Source of the DNA: Streptomyces vinaceus
GTDB lineage: Bacteria > Actinomycetota > Actinomycetes > Streptomycetales > Streptomycetaceae
DNA length: 64,000 bases
Direction: 5' to 3'
Assembly: GCF_008704935.1 (NCBI RefSeq)
Contig: NZ_CP023692.1
Coordinates: forward strand, 744,001 to 808,000
Shown in pieces: positions 41,740 to 50,493 of the stretch. Under the pieces are notes generated by a model that searched no databases, had not been told where the DNA came from, and saw only the letters and a list, made by a program, of their open reading frames with translations. Positions within the stretch are counted from its first letter, which is position 1. Each line of letters begins with the position of its first letter. Both the position numbers and the translations under genes were made by a program.

Positions 41740-41752
41740 TGATAGGGAATCA
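41740..41752. promoter_or_regulatory. LysR-type box (T-N11-A) between divergent genes
   Basis: TGAT-AGGGA-ATCA is an exact T-N11-A dyad. It is flanked by two direct copies of CTTGGGTCTT (41731-41740 and 41762-41771) 31 bases apart, about three helical turns. It lies 36 bases before the lysR start. This layout is typical for a LysR recognition and activation site. Confidence 0.6.
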
Positions 41753-41805
41753 GAGGATTGACTTGGGTCTTCGGGTGGACAACGATCAAAGCAGGGCCCC
41801 AGGGC

Positions 41806-41864
41806 GGCAACCCGTCCCCGCCCGCGCCACGGTCCGGACACCGGCGCGGGCGGCGACGGGTGCC
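41806..41864. promoter_or_regulatory. Long leader hairpin upstream of the DUF6817-like gene
   Basis: Arms 41806-41828 and 41843-41864 are complementary apart from one mismatch and one bulge, with a 14-base loop. The hairpin is between the LysR box and the start codon at 41906, so it probably forms in the mRNA leader of that gene. Confidence 0.45.
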
Positions 41865-41905
41865 GACCCACCATCTCGGTCAGGGACGCGGAGAGGACCA
41901 CACCC

Positions 41906-42571
41906 ATGCCGCCACCGGCACACTTCGCGCGCCGGGAGGCGCACGCCCTCGCGCTGCTGCGGGAACTCGGCGCCGGGGACCTGGACCACCCCGGCGGCAG
42001 CCTGCTCGCGCATCTGGAACGGGTGCACGCGCGGCTCGGGGTGTGGGGAGCCCGTCCCGCACTGCGGCTCGCGGGCCTGTGCCACGCGTTCTACGGGACG
42101 GACGGCTTCGCCACCGCCCTGCTGCCGGTCGGCCGGCGGGCCGAGCTGGCGGCGGTGATCGGGGCGGAGGCCGAGGAGATCGTCTACTTCTACGCCAGTT
42201 GCGACCGCGCTGCCTCGTATCCGACGCTCGCCTCCGACGTCCCCTGCGGGGCCGGAGCCCACACCGAGGCCGCCGCCGCCGAGGCTGACGCCGACGCCGA
42301 CGCCGCCGACGACGAGGCGGTGTCGTCGGGGGCGCCGGCGTTCCGCGACCGGTTCACCGGTCACGTCCACTGCCCCGGCCGGCAGCCCCGGCGGGACTTC
42401 GCGGAGCTGACCGCGGCGAACGAGCTGGACCTCGCCCGGATCGACCCGGCGTTCCGCGCGGCCCACGGACCGGGCCTGCTGGCCCTGTTCACGCGGCTGC
42501 GGGGGCTGCTCACCGAGCCGGCCTGGCGGGAGTGCCGGGCCGTGCTCGGCGAGGGCGTGTCCGCGCCCTGA
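41906..42571 (+). CDS. DUF6817-like (HD-related) protein
   Basis: A 221-aa cytoplasmic protein. The first half has the pattern of the DUF6817 family: HPGGSLLAHLERVHARLGVWG, then RLAGLCHAFYGTDGFATALL. The spaced His-Asp-type residues resemble a degenerate HD phosphohydrolase core. A middle insertion is an Ala/Asp/Glu low-complexity run (about residues 123-145). The C-terminal half contains FAELTAANELDLARIDPAF. A divergent LysR gene and a leader hairpin suggest regulated expression. Function unknown. Confidence 0.7.
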   Translation: MPPPAHFARREAHALALLRELGAGDLDHPGGSLLAHLERVHARLGVWGARPALRLAGLCHAFYGTDGFATALLPVGRRAELAAVIGAEAEEIVYFYASCDRAASYPTLASDVPCGAGAHTEAAAAEADADADAADDEAVSSGAPAFRDRFTGHVHCPGRQPRRDFAELTAANELDLARIDPAFRAAHGPGLLALFTRLRGLLTEPAWRECRAVLGEGVSAP

Positions 42572-42583
42572 GGAGCGGCTCCC

Positions 42584-45500
42584 TCAGGGCGTGAAGGTCC
42601 AGCGCTGCGCGGAGCCGCCGTCGCAGGCCGCGCGGGTGAGTTTCGTGCCGTTCGCGGTGGCCGCGCCGACCGGGGCCAGGCACTGGCCGAGCGTACGGAG
42701 GCTGCCGTCCGGGCCCTGTTCCCAGCGCTGCCCGGCGGCCGCGCCGCACGTCTGGACGGTGACCGAGGTGGCGCTCGTACCGTCGAGGCAGACCCCGCCC
42801 AGGCCGGTGACCCGGCCGTCGGCCGTCAGGCTCCAACGCTGGTTGGGGCCGCCGTGGCAGGTGTAGAGGGTGGGCTCGGTGCCGGGCGTGGTCGCGCTGT
42901 ACGGCAGGTCCGCGCAGCGGGCGGAAGCCGCTTGGACGAGGGTGGCGTCGGCCGGGAGCGGGGCGGCGCGCCCGGTCAGGCCGATCTCGGCGGCGCTGCT
43001 CCAGGGCCCCCGGCCACCGGCTTCGGTCAAGGCTCGCAGGCGCAGGTAACGGCCCGTCTTCGGGGCCAGGGAGACGGACTTGGCGGCGGCGGTGTCGGCG
43101 AAGGTACCGGTCGCCACGGGTGAGCCCCAGTCGGTGGTGCTGTCGGAGACGTACACCTCGTAGCCGCCGATCCGGCCGTTGACGCCGCCGTCCTGGCGGG
43201 GCAGGTAGCCGAGGCCGTCGACCGCGTAGCGGGCGCCGAGGTCGATGCGGATCTCGTGCGGAAGCGCGGCCGGGGTCCCCGACGACCAGGCGGTGTGCCA
43301 GAGCGTGGCCGGGTTGCCGTCGAAGGCGTTCTTGGCCGCGCCGTCCTCGGCGGCGGTCTCCTGGCTGTCGGCGGAGAGCAGGGTCCACGCCGACTGCGGG
43401 ACGGGGGCCGAGGTCGCCGGGATCGGGTCGGCCGCCGGGACCGAGGTGCCGGTGACCGTGATGCCGAACGCCCCGCCTCGGGTACCGGACTTGACCCACA
43501 GGATGCCGCCGCGGTCTGCGGGGTCGAAGAACCAGCCGGACGCCGCCGCGTCGTAGGCGGCCTTGGAGGTCTGGCGGGCCAGGGCTGCGCCGTCCGCGGC
43601 GACCGCGCCCGGCGCGGAGGCCACGTGGAGGGTGAACTCGTAGCCCCGGGCGGCCGGTTTGCCGGTGTAGCTGCCGGTGGGGGCGCCGACGGAGACGGTG
43701 ACCGTACCGGAGCCGGAGGCCGGGGCCTGGACGTCCACCTGCTGGCGGGCGTACGCGCCGGACTGGTAGGCGCGGGTGGTCCCGTCGTCCTCGTACAGGC
43801 TGAAGGAGGAGTTGCCGCGGGGGTGGATGTCGTAGGTGAGGGTCGAGACGGGCTTCTCGCCGGTGTAGTTCATCTGCGGCCACATCGGCACGATCGCGCC
43901 GCCCTTGACGAACAGCGGCAGGGTGTCGAGCGGCGCCTGGTAGCCGTTCAGCCAGCCCGGTCCCGCGTACGTCTTCCCGCTCCAGTAGTCCGTCCACGTC
44001 CCGGCGGGCAGGTAGATGCCGTCGCGCACGGAGGTGTCGGAGACGACCGGGGCGACGAGGAAGGAATCGCCGGCCATGAACTGGCCGCTGGTGAGGTTGC
44101 CGCGGGCCACCGGGTCGTCCGGGTACTCCAGGACCATGGCACGGGTGCTCGGCACTCCGCTCTCGTGCGCGGTGCGGCTCATCGTGTACAGGTACGGCAT
44201 CAGCCGCATCTTGAGCTGGAGGTACTTGCGGTTGACGGACAGGTAGGGCTCGGCGAAGCGCCAGGGCTGCTTGTCCTGGTAGCCGGCGGCCGGGTTGGTC
44301 GCGCCCCAGCCCGACATGGTCATGAAGGCGGGGGTGAAGGCCTTCCACTGGAGGTCGCGGGTGTAGGTCTTGGGGCTGCCGCCGAAGATGCCGTCGACGT
44401 CGCCCGAGGCGTAGTTGAGGGCGGAGAGGCCGGCCCCGGCGATGGCGGGGACGTGCCAGCGCATGTCGTCCCAGGTGCCGTTGGTGTCCCCGGTCCAGAC
44501 GACGGCGTTGCGCTGGGTGCCGGCCCAGCCGTCGACGGTCCAGACGTAGCGCCGGGCGTCGGAGTTCTTCTCGATGCCGTCGACGGCCTGCTGGACTCCG
44601 TTGAAGGCGCTCTTGTAGCCGCCGCCGATCCAGGCCACGTCCGTCTTCACGCCGCGGGTACCGGCCGTTCCCACCTCGTCGGCGATGGAGCCGAGCCCGG
44701 TGGATGTCCACAGTCCGGTCTGGAAGCCCTTGGCCTTCAGGGCGTCGACCGTCGATTTGAGGGGCGCGGTGTAGCCGCAGCCGTAGCCGTCGTTGGGCAG
44801 GAACCAGCCGGAGGGCATGTCGGCGGCGCGGGCGTCGGTGGCGTATCCGACCACGTCGGGGGTGGTCTGGTGGCGCAGTCGGTTGTGGTCGCCCTGGTAT
44901 GCCGGGTTGGAGGCGTTGAAACAATCGGCGTTGCCCAGTTCCATGCCCCACATGGGCGCCATGAAGGGTTTGCCGCTCACATCGGTGTACGCGTCGAGTA
45001 CGGACTTCAGCGAATCGCCGGTGAAGTACCAGGCGTCGAAGCGCTTCTCGTCGTGGGTGAGGGTGGTGGGGGCGTTGAATCCGTAGGAGCCGGGGGCCCA
45101 GGTGTTGCGCATGACGCCGTAGCCGTTGGTGGACATGTAGAAGGGGGCCGGGCTGGCGTTGTCGTTCTCGCGCCACTTGTTGTCGACGGCGACGGGGACC
45201 GTCTTGCCGCGCAGCGCCCATTCGCCGAGGCGCAGGCCGGTCCCGTAGAACTGCTCCTCGGCGCCGCGGGCCAGGTACTGGGTGGTCTGGGCCGCGGTCC
45301 AGGAGGTGGGCCGGGTCTCCTGCCAGACGAGGGTGGCGTTGTCCGCGCGGTAGACGGAGAACTGCAAGGGGGTCTTGTTGACGCGGATGTTCAGGGCGCC
45401 GGTGGTGATGCGGTAGTACGCGCCCGCGTCGGTGAAGGCGGCGTCGACGGGACCGAAGTCGGTGGTCGGGGCGAGGTCGGAGCCGGCCGGGTCGTTGGTG

Positions 45501-45811
45501 AAGGCCCCGTCGGGCGAGAGCCAGAGCCGGAAGATGTCGGCGCGGGCGATGACGACGCGGGCCTTCGCGCCGCCGGAGGTGCTGACCGTGAAGGTGTTCC
45601 CGGACCGGGTGAGGCCGGTGGCGTTGCCCGCCGTGGCGGGGGCCGGAGCCGCGGCGGCCGCTTGGGTCATCGGCCCTGCGGCGGCCAGCCCGGCGACGGC
45701 GAGGGCCCCGGCGAGCAGCGCGGCGAGGGACGCCCGCCGCTGTTTGGCCTTCTTGCGCGCGTGCGTGGGGATGCGACTGTGCGTGCGCCTGGGGATGCGG
45801 ATGAGTCTCAT
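42584..45811 (-). CDS. Secreted GH31 glycoside hydrolase with CBM32- and ricin-type domains
   Basis: A 1075-aa secreted enzyme. ATG 45811 has GAGGAG upstream; longer in-frame starts lack one. The signal peptide is long and basic before a hydrophobic core at residues 29-46. Residues 70-700 are a GH31 catalytic module. The nucleophile candidate is Asp 391 in TDVAWIGGGY and the acid/base candidate Asp 442 in WTGDTNGTWDDM. A DUF5110-type beta domain follows (YEDDGTTRAY). Residues about 770-930 are an F5/8-type (CBM32-like) domain and the last 130 a ricin-B trefoil with three QxW-like repeats (NQRWSL, GQRWEQ, AQRWTF). It probably cleaves alpha-glucans or galactosides outside the cell. Confidence 0.9.
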   Translation of the reverse strand: MRLIRIPRRTHSRIPTHARKKAKQRRASLAALLAGALAVAGLAAAGPMTQAAAAAPAPATAGNATGLTRSGNTFTVSTSGGAKARVVIARADIFRLWLSPDGAFTNDPAGSDLAPTTDFGPVDAAFTDAGAYYRITTGALNIRVNKTPLQFSVYRADNATLVWQETRPTSWTAAQTTQYLARGAEEQFYGTGLRLGEWALRGKTVPVAVDNKWRENDNASPAPFYMSTNGYGVMRNTWAPGSYGFNAPTTLTHDEKRFDAWYFTGDSLKSVLDAYTDVSGKPFMAPMWGMELGNADCFNASNPAYQGDHNRLRHQTTPDVVGYATDARAADMPSGWFLPNDGYGCGYTAPLKSTVDALKAKGFQTGLWTSTGLGSIADEVGTAGTRGVKTDVAWIGGGYKSAFNGVQQAVDGIEKNSDARRYVWTVDGWAGTQRNAVVWTGDTNGTWDDMRWHVPAIAGAGLSALNYASGDVDGIFGGSPKTYTRDLQWKAFTPAFMTMSGWGATNPAAGYQDKQPWRFAEPYLSVNRKYLQLKMRLMPYLYTMSRTAHESGVPSTRAMVLEYPDDPVARGNLTSGQFMAGDSFLVAPVVSDTSVRDGIYLPAGTWTDYWSGKTYAGPGWLNGYQAPLDTLPLFVKGGAIVPMWPQMNYTGEKPVSTLTYDIHPRGNSSFSLYEDDGTTRAYQSGAYARQQVDVQAPASGSGTVTVSVGAPTGSYTGKPAARGYEFTLHVASAPGAVAADGAALARQTSKAAYDAAASGWFFDPADRGGILWVKSGTRGGAFGITVTGTSVPAADPIPATSAPVPQSAWTLLSADSQETAAEDGAAKNAFDGNPATLWHTAWSSGTPAALPHEIRIDLGARYAVDGLGYLPRQDGGVNGRIGGYEVYVSDSTTDWGSPVATGTFADTAAAKSVSLAPKTGRYLRLRALTEAGGRGPWSSAAEIGLTGRAAPLPADATLVQAASARCADLPYSATTPGTEPTLYTCHGGPNQRWSLTADGRVTGLGGVCLDGTSATSVTVQTCGAAAGQRWEQGPDGSLRTLGQCLAPVGAATANGTKLTRAACDGGSAQRWTFTP

Positions 45812-46095
45812 GGGGCAGCTCCTCGTGCGGTCCGGATTGCGGACACACCGCTTTGGCATGCGCCTGGCAAGATAGCGGCCTACGGAGATCACTTGAAGGA
45901 TGCTGCTCGAAATCGTCTTCAATCAAGCAGCTTTGAGCATGCGTCAGCCGGATCGCACGTGAACAGGAACTCCTCGAAGTGCGCAGATCCACCAGTGGAG
46001 CTGCCGCAACCAGGACGACAACAGCCGGCAGTGGCGGTTCTTCACCGCCACCCAGGGGGGAGGGCGTTGTCAGACCCCTGCGCGACGATCGGGGC
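45812..46095. other. Divergent gap between GH31 and ligA
   Basis: 284 bases with no gene. An AT-rich patch at 45890-45940 contains GCTGCT and AGCAGC arms, and ATGCT...AGCAT, around TCGTCTTCAATCA, a possible operator for sugar-dependent control of the GH31 gene. Nothing clear is seen for the ligase promoter. Confidence 0.25.
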
Positions 46096-48180
46096 ATGAC
46101 GATCACCACCGCCGCTCCGGCCGGTTCCGCCCTCACCACCCGCGACGAGTACGCCGACGCGATCGGCACGGCCATCCGGGCCGCCGCCGCGTACTACGGC
46201 TCCGGCGACTCCCCGCTGGACGACGCCTCGTTCGACCTGCTCCTCTCGCTGATCCAGGCGTACGAGGAGCGCTACCCGGAGCACACCGACCCGGCCTCGC
46301 CGACCGGGAAGGTGGCGGGGGGCGCGGTGCCGGCCGGGGAGGTGGCCCACACGGCGCCGATGCTCTCGCTGGCCAACGCCTTCGGGCCGCAGGACCTGCT
46401 CGACTGGGAGGCCTCGGTGGTGCGCCGGCTGGGCGGGCCGGTGACCGGCGGCTTCGTGGTCGAGCCGAAGCTGGACGGGGCCTCGCTGGCGGCCCGGTAC
46501 CAGGACGGCCGGCTGGTCCGGCTCGTCACCAGGGGCAACGGGACGAGCGGCGAGGACGTGTCCCATGCCATCGGGACCATCGTCGGGCTGCCGGAGCGGC
46601 TGGCTTCGGACGCCTCCTTCGAAGTCCGCGGCGAGGTCCTGCTCACCACGGCCCAGTTCGAGCGGGCCAACGAGGTGCGCGCCGCGCACGGCGCGGGGCC
46701 GTTCTCCCACGCGCGGGGCGGCGCGGCCGGAACGCTGCGGGCCAAGGGCCGCCCGTACACGGTGGAGATGACGTTCTGGGCCTTCGGCGCGGTCGAGCGG
46801 GGCGGCTCCGCGGTGCTGCCCGCCACCTCCCAGGCGGAGGTGATGGCCTTCGTCGCGGCCGCGGGCGTCCAGACGGCGGCGGCCACGCCCGCGGGGCTGA
46901 CGGTGGTGGCCACGGCCGCCGAGGCCCAGGAGCAGGTCGACCGGATCGCGGCGCTGCGCCCCCTGCTGCCGTTCGGGATCGACGGGGTCGTCGTGAAACT
47001 GGACTCGCTGGCCGAGCAGAGCGCCGCCGGGACGGGCTCGCGCCACCCGCACTGGGCGACCGCGTACAAGCTGGCGGCCGTCGAGCGGCGCACCCGGCTC
47101 CTCGACGTGACCTGGGCGGTGGGCCGCACCGGGGTGCTCGCGCCGACCGCCGTGCTGGAGCCGGTGGAGATAGACGGCTCCGTGGTGCGGCACGCCACGC
47201 TGCACAACCCCGCCGACATCGAGCGCCGCGGCCTGCGGATCGGCGACACCGTGACCGTCCGCAAGGCGGGCGACGTCATCCCGCGCATCGAGGCCCCGGT
47301 GGTGGAGCTGCGCACCGGCGAGGAGCGGCCGATCGCGCTGCCGGCCGTCTGCCCCGGCTGCCAGGGGGAGATAGACCGCAGCCAGGAGCGGTGGCGCTGC
47401 GCCCAGCCGGCGGACTGCGGACGGATCGCCGCGATCCTCTACGCCGCCGGGCGCGACCAGCTGGACATCGACGGCCTGGGCGAGAGGTACGTACGGGCGC
47501 TGGTCGAGGCCGGCCGGGTCCAGGACGTGGCCGACCTGTTCGCACTGGACCACGCGGCGCTCGCGCAGGCCGCGGGGAGCGAGCGGCGGGCCGTGAAGCT
47601 GCTGGAGCAGATCGAGGCGGCGAAGGGCAGGCCGCTGTCCCGGGTGTTCTGCGCGCTCGGGGTCCTGGGCACGGGCCGGGGCATGTCCCGGCGGATCGCC
47701 CGCCACTTCGGGACGATGGAGGCGATCCGGACCGCCGACGCGGCCGCCATGACGGAGGTCGAACTGGTCGGGGAGACCAAGGCGACCGCGATCGTCGCCC
47801 AGGTCGCATCGCTGGGACCGGTCATCGACAAGCTGGCGGCGGCCGGGGTCAACCTGACGGAGCCGCAGGCGGAGCGCCCCGCCGACGCCGGCGCCGAGGG
47901 CATCGGCGCCGGGGGTGTGCAGGGGCCGCTCGCCGGTCAGACCGTGGTGGTGACGGGGAAGATGACGGGCGCGCTGGCGGCGTACGACACGCGCGACAAG
48001 GTGCGCGAGCTGATCGAGCGGGCGGGCGGGAAGTCCGCGAGCGGCATATCGGGGCGCACGACGCTGCTCGTGGCGGGGGCCAAGGCCGGTGGCAAGGTGG
48101 CCAAGGCCGAGGAGGCGGGCATCGAGATCCTCGGCGAGGAGGCGTTCGCCGACCGGATCGCCGCCTTCCTCGGCTGCTGA
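46096..48180 (+). CDS. ligA: NAD-dependent DNA ligase, divergent second copy
   Basis: A 694-aa LigA-type ligase. Domain Ia is present but atypical (AYYGSGDSPLDDASFD). The nucleotidyltransferase motif is EPKLDGAS, with catalytic Lys 125, preceded by MLSLANAF. An OB domain follows, then a four-Cys zinc finger (CPGC and CAQPADC near 455-475), helix-hairpin-helix repeats, and a C-terminal BRCT domain (residues about 615-690). It seals nicks using NAD+. The Ia motif carries Phe where a Tyr is common and lacks the usual His before YY. That, and its placement beside an extracellular glycosidase, suggest an accessory ligase rather than the essential one. Confidence 0.92.
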   Translation: MTITTAAPAGSALTTRDEYADAIGTAIRAAAAYYGSGDSPLDDASFDLLLSLIQAYEERYPEHTDPASPTGKVAGGAVPAGEVAHTAPMLSLANAFGPQDLLDWEASVVRRLGGPVTGGFVVEPKLDGASLAARYQDGRLVRLVTRGNGTSGEDVSHAIGTIVGLPERLASDASFEVRGEVLLTTAQFERANEVRAAHGAGPFSHARGGAAGTLRAKGRPYTVEMTFWAFGAVERGGSAVLPATSQAEVMAFVAAAGVQTAAATPAGLTVVATAAEAQEQVDRIAALRPLLPFGIDGVVVKLDSLAEQSAAGTGSRHPHWATAYKLAAVERRTRLLDVTWAVGRTGVLAPTAVLEPVEIDGSVVRHATLHNPADIERRGLRIGDTVTVRKAGDVIPRIEAPVVELRTGEERPIALPAVCPGCQGEIDRSQERWRCAQPADCGRIAAILYAAGRDQLDIDGLGERYVRALVEAGRVQDVADLFALDHAALAQAAGSERRAVKLLEQIEAAKGRPLSRVFCALGVLGTGRGMSRRIARHFGTMEAIRTADAAAMTEVELVGETKATAIVAQVASLGPVIDKLAAAGVNLTEPQAERPADAGAEGIGAGGVQGPLAGQTVVVTGKMTGALAAYDTRDKVRELIERAGGKSASGISGRTTLLVAGAKAGGKVAKAEEAGIEILGEEAFADRIAAFLGC

Positions 48181-48181
48181 G

Positions 48182-48229
48182 CCGTGCGCGCCGCCGCGGC
48201 GGCGGGGGCCGGCCGGCCCGGCCGCACGG
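48182..48229 (+). terminator. Hairpin after ligA
   Basis: CCGTGCG (48182-48188) pairs with CGCACGG (48223-48229), with further GC-rich self-complementary sequence between. It starts right after the ligA stop and precedes a convergent gene. No U tract. Confidence 0.4.
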
Positions 48230-48257
48230 TCCGTACGGGCTGCCCCGGCGGTACGGC

Positions 48258-48476
48258 CTAAGCCGGCGGCGGGGTGACGGCCAGGACGGGCGGGGTAGGG
48301 GAGGCGTACCGGTGGCCGCAGGGGTCGAAGGCCAGCACCACGGGCCGGCCCGCGCACTGACGCCAGGAGATCCGCTCCGGTGCGCTCCCGCACACGGGGC
48401 AGCGCGGCAGCGGGCCCGGCTCCGCCGGAGCCTCGGCGGCGGCCACGAGCAGGGGCGCGGGGTGCGGATCGCGCAT
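48258..48476 (-). CDS. Small zinc-ribbon-like protein
   Basis: A 72-aa protein. ATG 48476 has GGGAGG upstream. The centre has CPVCGSAPERISWRQCAG followed by DPCGHRY: a CxxC plus later Cys and Cys-x-His that could bind one zinc. Both ends are Ala/Pro-rich. It could be a small adaptor or an anti-sigma/regulatory peptide, but nothing is known. It is convergent with ligA. Confidence 0.6.
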   Translation of the reverse strand: MRDPHPAPLLVAAAEAPAEPGPLPRCPVCGSAPERISWRQCAGRPVVLAFDPCGHRYASPTPPVLAVTPPPA

Positions 48477-48637
48477 GGAGCCTCCCGGGTCCGGCGGTGG
48501 TGTGTTCCCGCACTGTGTCACGCGGCGCCGCCGGAGGGTAAGGGCGGATCATCCAGGATTCCGGCTGGTCAGAGGTGCGTTCCCGGGAGGGACCCGCCGA
48601 TCGCGTCGGCGACGCGGCTCCGGCCACGGGACACCGG

Positions 48638-48684
48638 GACGCCGACGGCCGGTGGAGGCGTACGCTCCACCGGCCGTCGGCGTC
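48638..48684 (-). terminator. Perfect 20-base-stem terminator of the osmoprotectant operon
   Basis: Arms 48638-48657 and 48665-48684 are exactly complementary with a 7-base loop. The hairpin starts 19 bases downstream of the permease-binding protein stop on the minus strand. A terminator without U tract is the simplest reading. Confidence 0.7.
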
Positions 48685-48702
48685 TTCACCACCGCGCCGT
48701 GA

Positions 48703-50493
48703 TCAGGCGGCCCCGGCGACCTCGGGGTGCTCCTTGAGCCAGGTGCGGACGGCCTGCTGCTCCTTGCCCTTGCCCGCGTCCTGGATCTTCGCCTCCAGGC
48801 CGGTCAGCTGGGCCTCGGTCAGCTTGAACGAGCGCAGCCAGGAGGCCACTTCCGGCTCGTCCGCGGTGAAGCCCTTGCGGGCCAGGGTGTGGATGCCGTC
48901 GCCCTTGCCCCAGGCCCCCTTGGGGTCCTGCAGCTTCTTCAGGTCGTACGAGGCGTACGCCCAGTGCGGCGACCAGAGCACGACCGCGACCGGCTCCTGC
49001 TTCTCGTAGGCCCGCTTCAACTCGGCGAGCATGCCGGGGGTCGACCCGTCGACGACCTGGTACTCGCCGTCGAGGCCGTACTCCTTGAGCAGTTTGCCCT
49101 TCAGGATCCCCATCGCGCCCGCACTGGGCTCGATGCCGATGATCCGGCCCTTGAACCGGCTGCCCTTGCCCTTGAGGTCGGCGAGGGAGGTGACGTCCTT
49201 CATGTACGAGGGGACGGTCAGCTCGATGGACGTCGGGCCGTACCACGCGCCCAGGTCGTCCAGCTTGTTCCCGTACTTCTCCCAGTACTGGGCCTGCGTG
49301 ACCGGCAGCCAGGCGTCGGTCTGGAAGTCGACCTGGCCGCCCGCGAGCCCGGTGAACAGGGCGCCGAGCTCCAGCTGCTTCGCCTCCACCTGGAAGCCGC
49401 GGCGCTCCAGGAGCTCCTTCCACAGGTAGGTCGAGGCGATGCCCTCGTCCCACGGGATGTAGCCGATGGAGATCTTGCGCCCCTTGCCGATCGCGTCGGC
49501 CCCGGAGGCGGCCGGCTGTCCGGAGCCGCCGAAGGTGTTCAGGCCGCCCGCGACGAGGGCGAGGACCACGGCGCCGGTGACGGCGTAGGCGGGCTGGGGG
49601 CGGTGGTTCCACACCTTGGCGGCGCCGCTCGCGGCGGCCCGCGCCTTGGCGAGCGTGCGCCGGCCGAGCGGGGAGACCTGACGGCCCAGCGCCCCGGTCA
49701 TCCGGTCCAGGTACATGGCGAGGATGACGATGGAGATGCCCGCCTCGAAGCCGAGGCCGATGTCGACGTTGCCGATGGCCCGGTAGACGGCGCCGCCGAG
49801 ACCGCCGCCGCCGACCATGCCGGCGATGACGACCATGGACAGGCCCAGCATGATGACCTGGTTGATGCCCGCCATGATGGTGGGCAGCGCCAGCGGCAGC
49901 TGGACGCGTACGAGGGTGTCGCGCGGGGTGGTCCCGAAGGCGTCGGCGGCCTCGACCAGTTCCGCGTCGACCTGGCGGATGCCGAGCTCGGTCATCCGTA
50001 CGCCCGGCGGCAGCGCGAAGATGATGGTCGCGATGATGCCCGGCACGACGCCCACGCCGAAGAAGATGATGCCGGGGATCAGGTAGACCATGGCCGGCAT
50101 GGTCTGCATGAAGTCCAGCACGGGGCGCAGGACGGCGCTGACCCGGTCGGAGCGGGAGGCCCAGATGCCGAGCGGGACCGCGATCGCCAGGGTGACGAGG
50201 GTCGCGACGAGGACCAGGGAGAGCGTGGACATCGCGTCGCCCCACAGGTCGACGGAGTCGACGAGCGCGAAACCGGCGAAGGCGAGGAGGCCCGCGAGCA
50301 GTCCGCGCAGCCACCAGGCACCGACGGCGAGGATGCCGGCGAAGAGCAGCGGGGCGGGCGCGTCGAGCACGGCGTGGATGGCGTCGTAGAGGCCGGTGAC
50401 GAGCGTGCTGATGGCGTCGAAGAGCCAGGACAGGTGGCGCTGGAGGAAGTCGACACCGCTGTCGACCCAGGCGCCGAGGTGCAGGCGGGGCAT
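48703..50493 (-). CDS. Osmoprotectant ABC transporter: permease-substrate-binding fusion (ProW-ProX type)
   Basis: A 596-aa fusion. The first 290 residues are a ProW-type permease with about six to seven membrane segments and the EAA loop (ELVEAADAFGTTPRDTLVRVQLPLALPTI). A further membrane helix (about 310-330) connects to an extracellular glycine betaine/choline-binding domain (ISIGYIPWDEGIASTYLWKELLERRG, then WSPHWAYASYDLKKLQDP). The aromatic residues in WDEG and WSPHW probably form the trimethylammonium cage. The start overlaps the ATPase stop as TGATG. With the ATPase this is a complete QAT-family importer in two genes, of the OpuA type. Confidence 0.9.
   Translation of the reverse strand: MPRLHLGAWVDSGVDFLQRHLSWLFDAISTLVTGLYDAIHAVLDAPAPLLFAGILAVGAWWLRGLLAGLLAFAGFALVDSVDLWGDAMSTLSLVLVATLVTLAIAVPLGIWASRSDRVSAVLRPVLDFMQTMPAMVYLIPGIIFFGVGVVPGIIATIIFALPPGVRMTELGIRQVDAELVEAADAFGTTPRDTLVRVQLPLALPTIMAGINQVIMLGLSMVVIAGMVGGGGLGGAVYRAIGNVDIGLGFEAGISIVILAMYLDRMTGALGRQVSPLGRRTLAKARAAASGAAKVWNHRPQPAYAVTGAVVLALVAGGLNTFGGSGQPAASGADAIGKGRKISIGYIPWDEGIASTYLWKELLERRGFQVEAKQLELGALFTGLAGGQVDFQTDAWLPVTQAQYWEKYGNKLDDLGAWYGPTSIELTVPSYMKDVTSLADLKGKGSRFKGRIIGIEPSAGAMGILKGKLLKEYGLDGEYQVVDGSTPGMLAELKRAYEKQEPVAVVLWSPHWAYASYDLKKLQDPKGAWGKGDGIHTLARKGFTADEPEVASWLRSFKLTEAQLTGLEAKIQDAGKGKEQQAVRTWLKEHPEVAGAA

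Noticed and set aside
42510..46175. Long minus-strand frame overlapping the GH31 gene
   Set aside because: Arg/Pro-rich shadow of the GH31 reading frame; all motifs are in the other frame.
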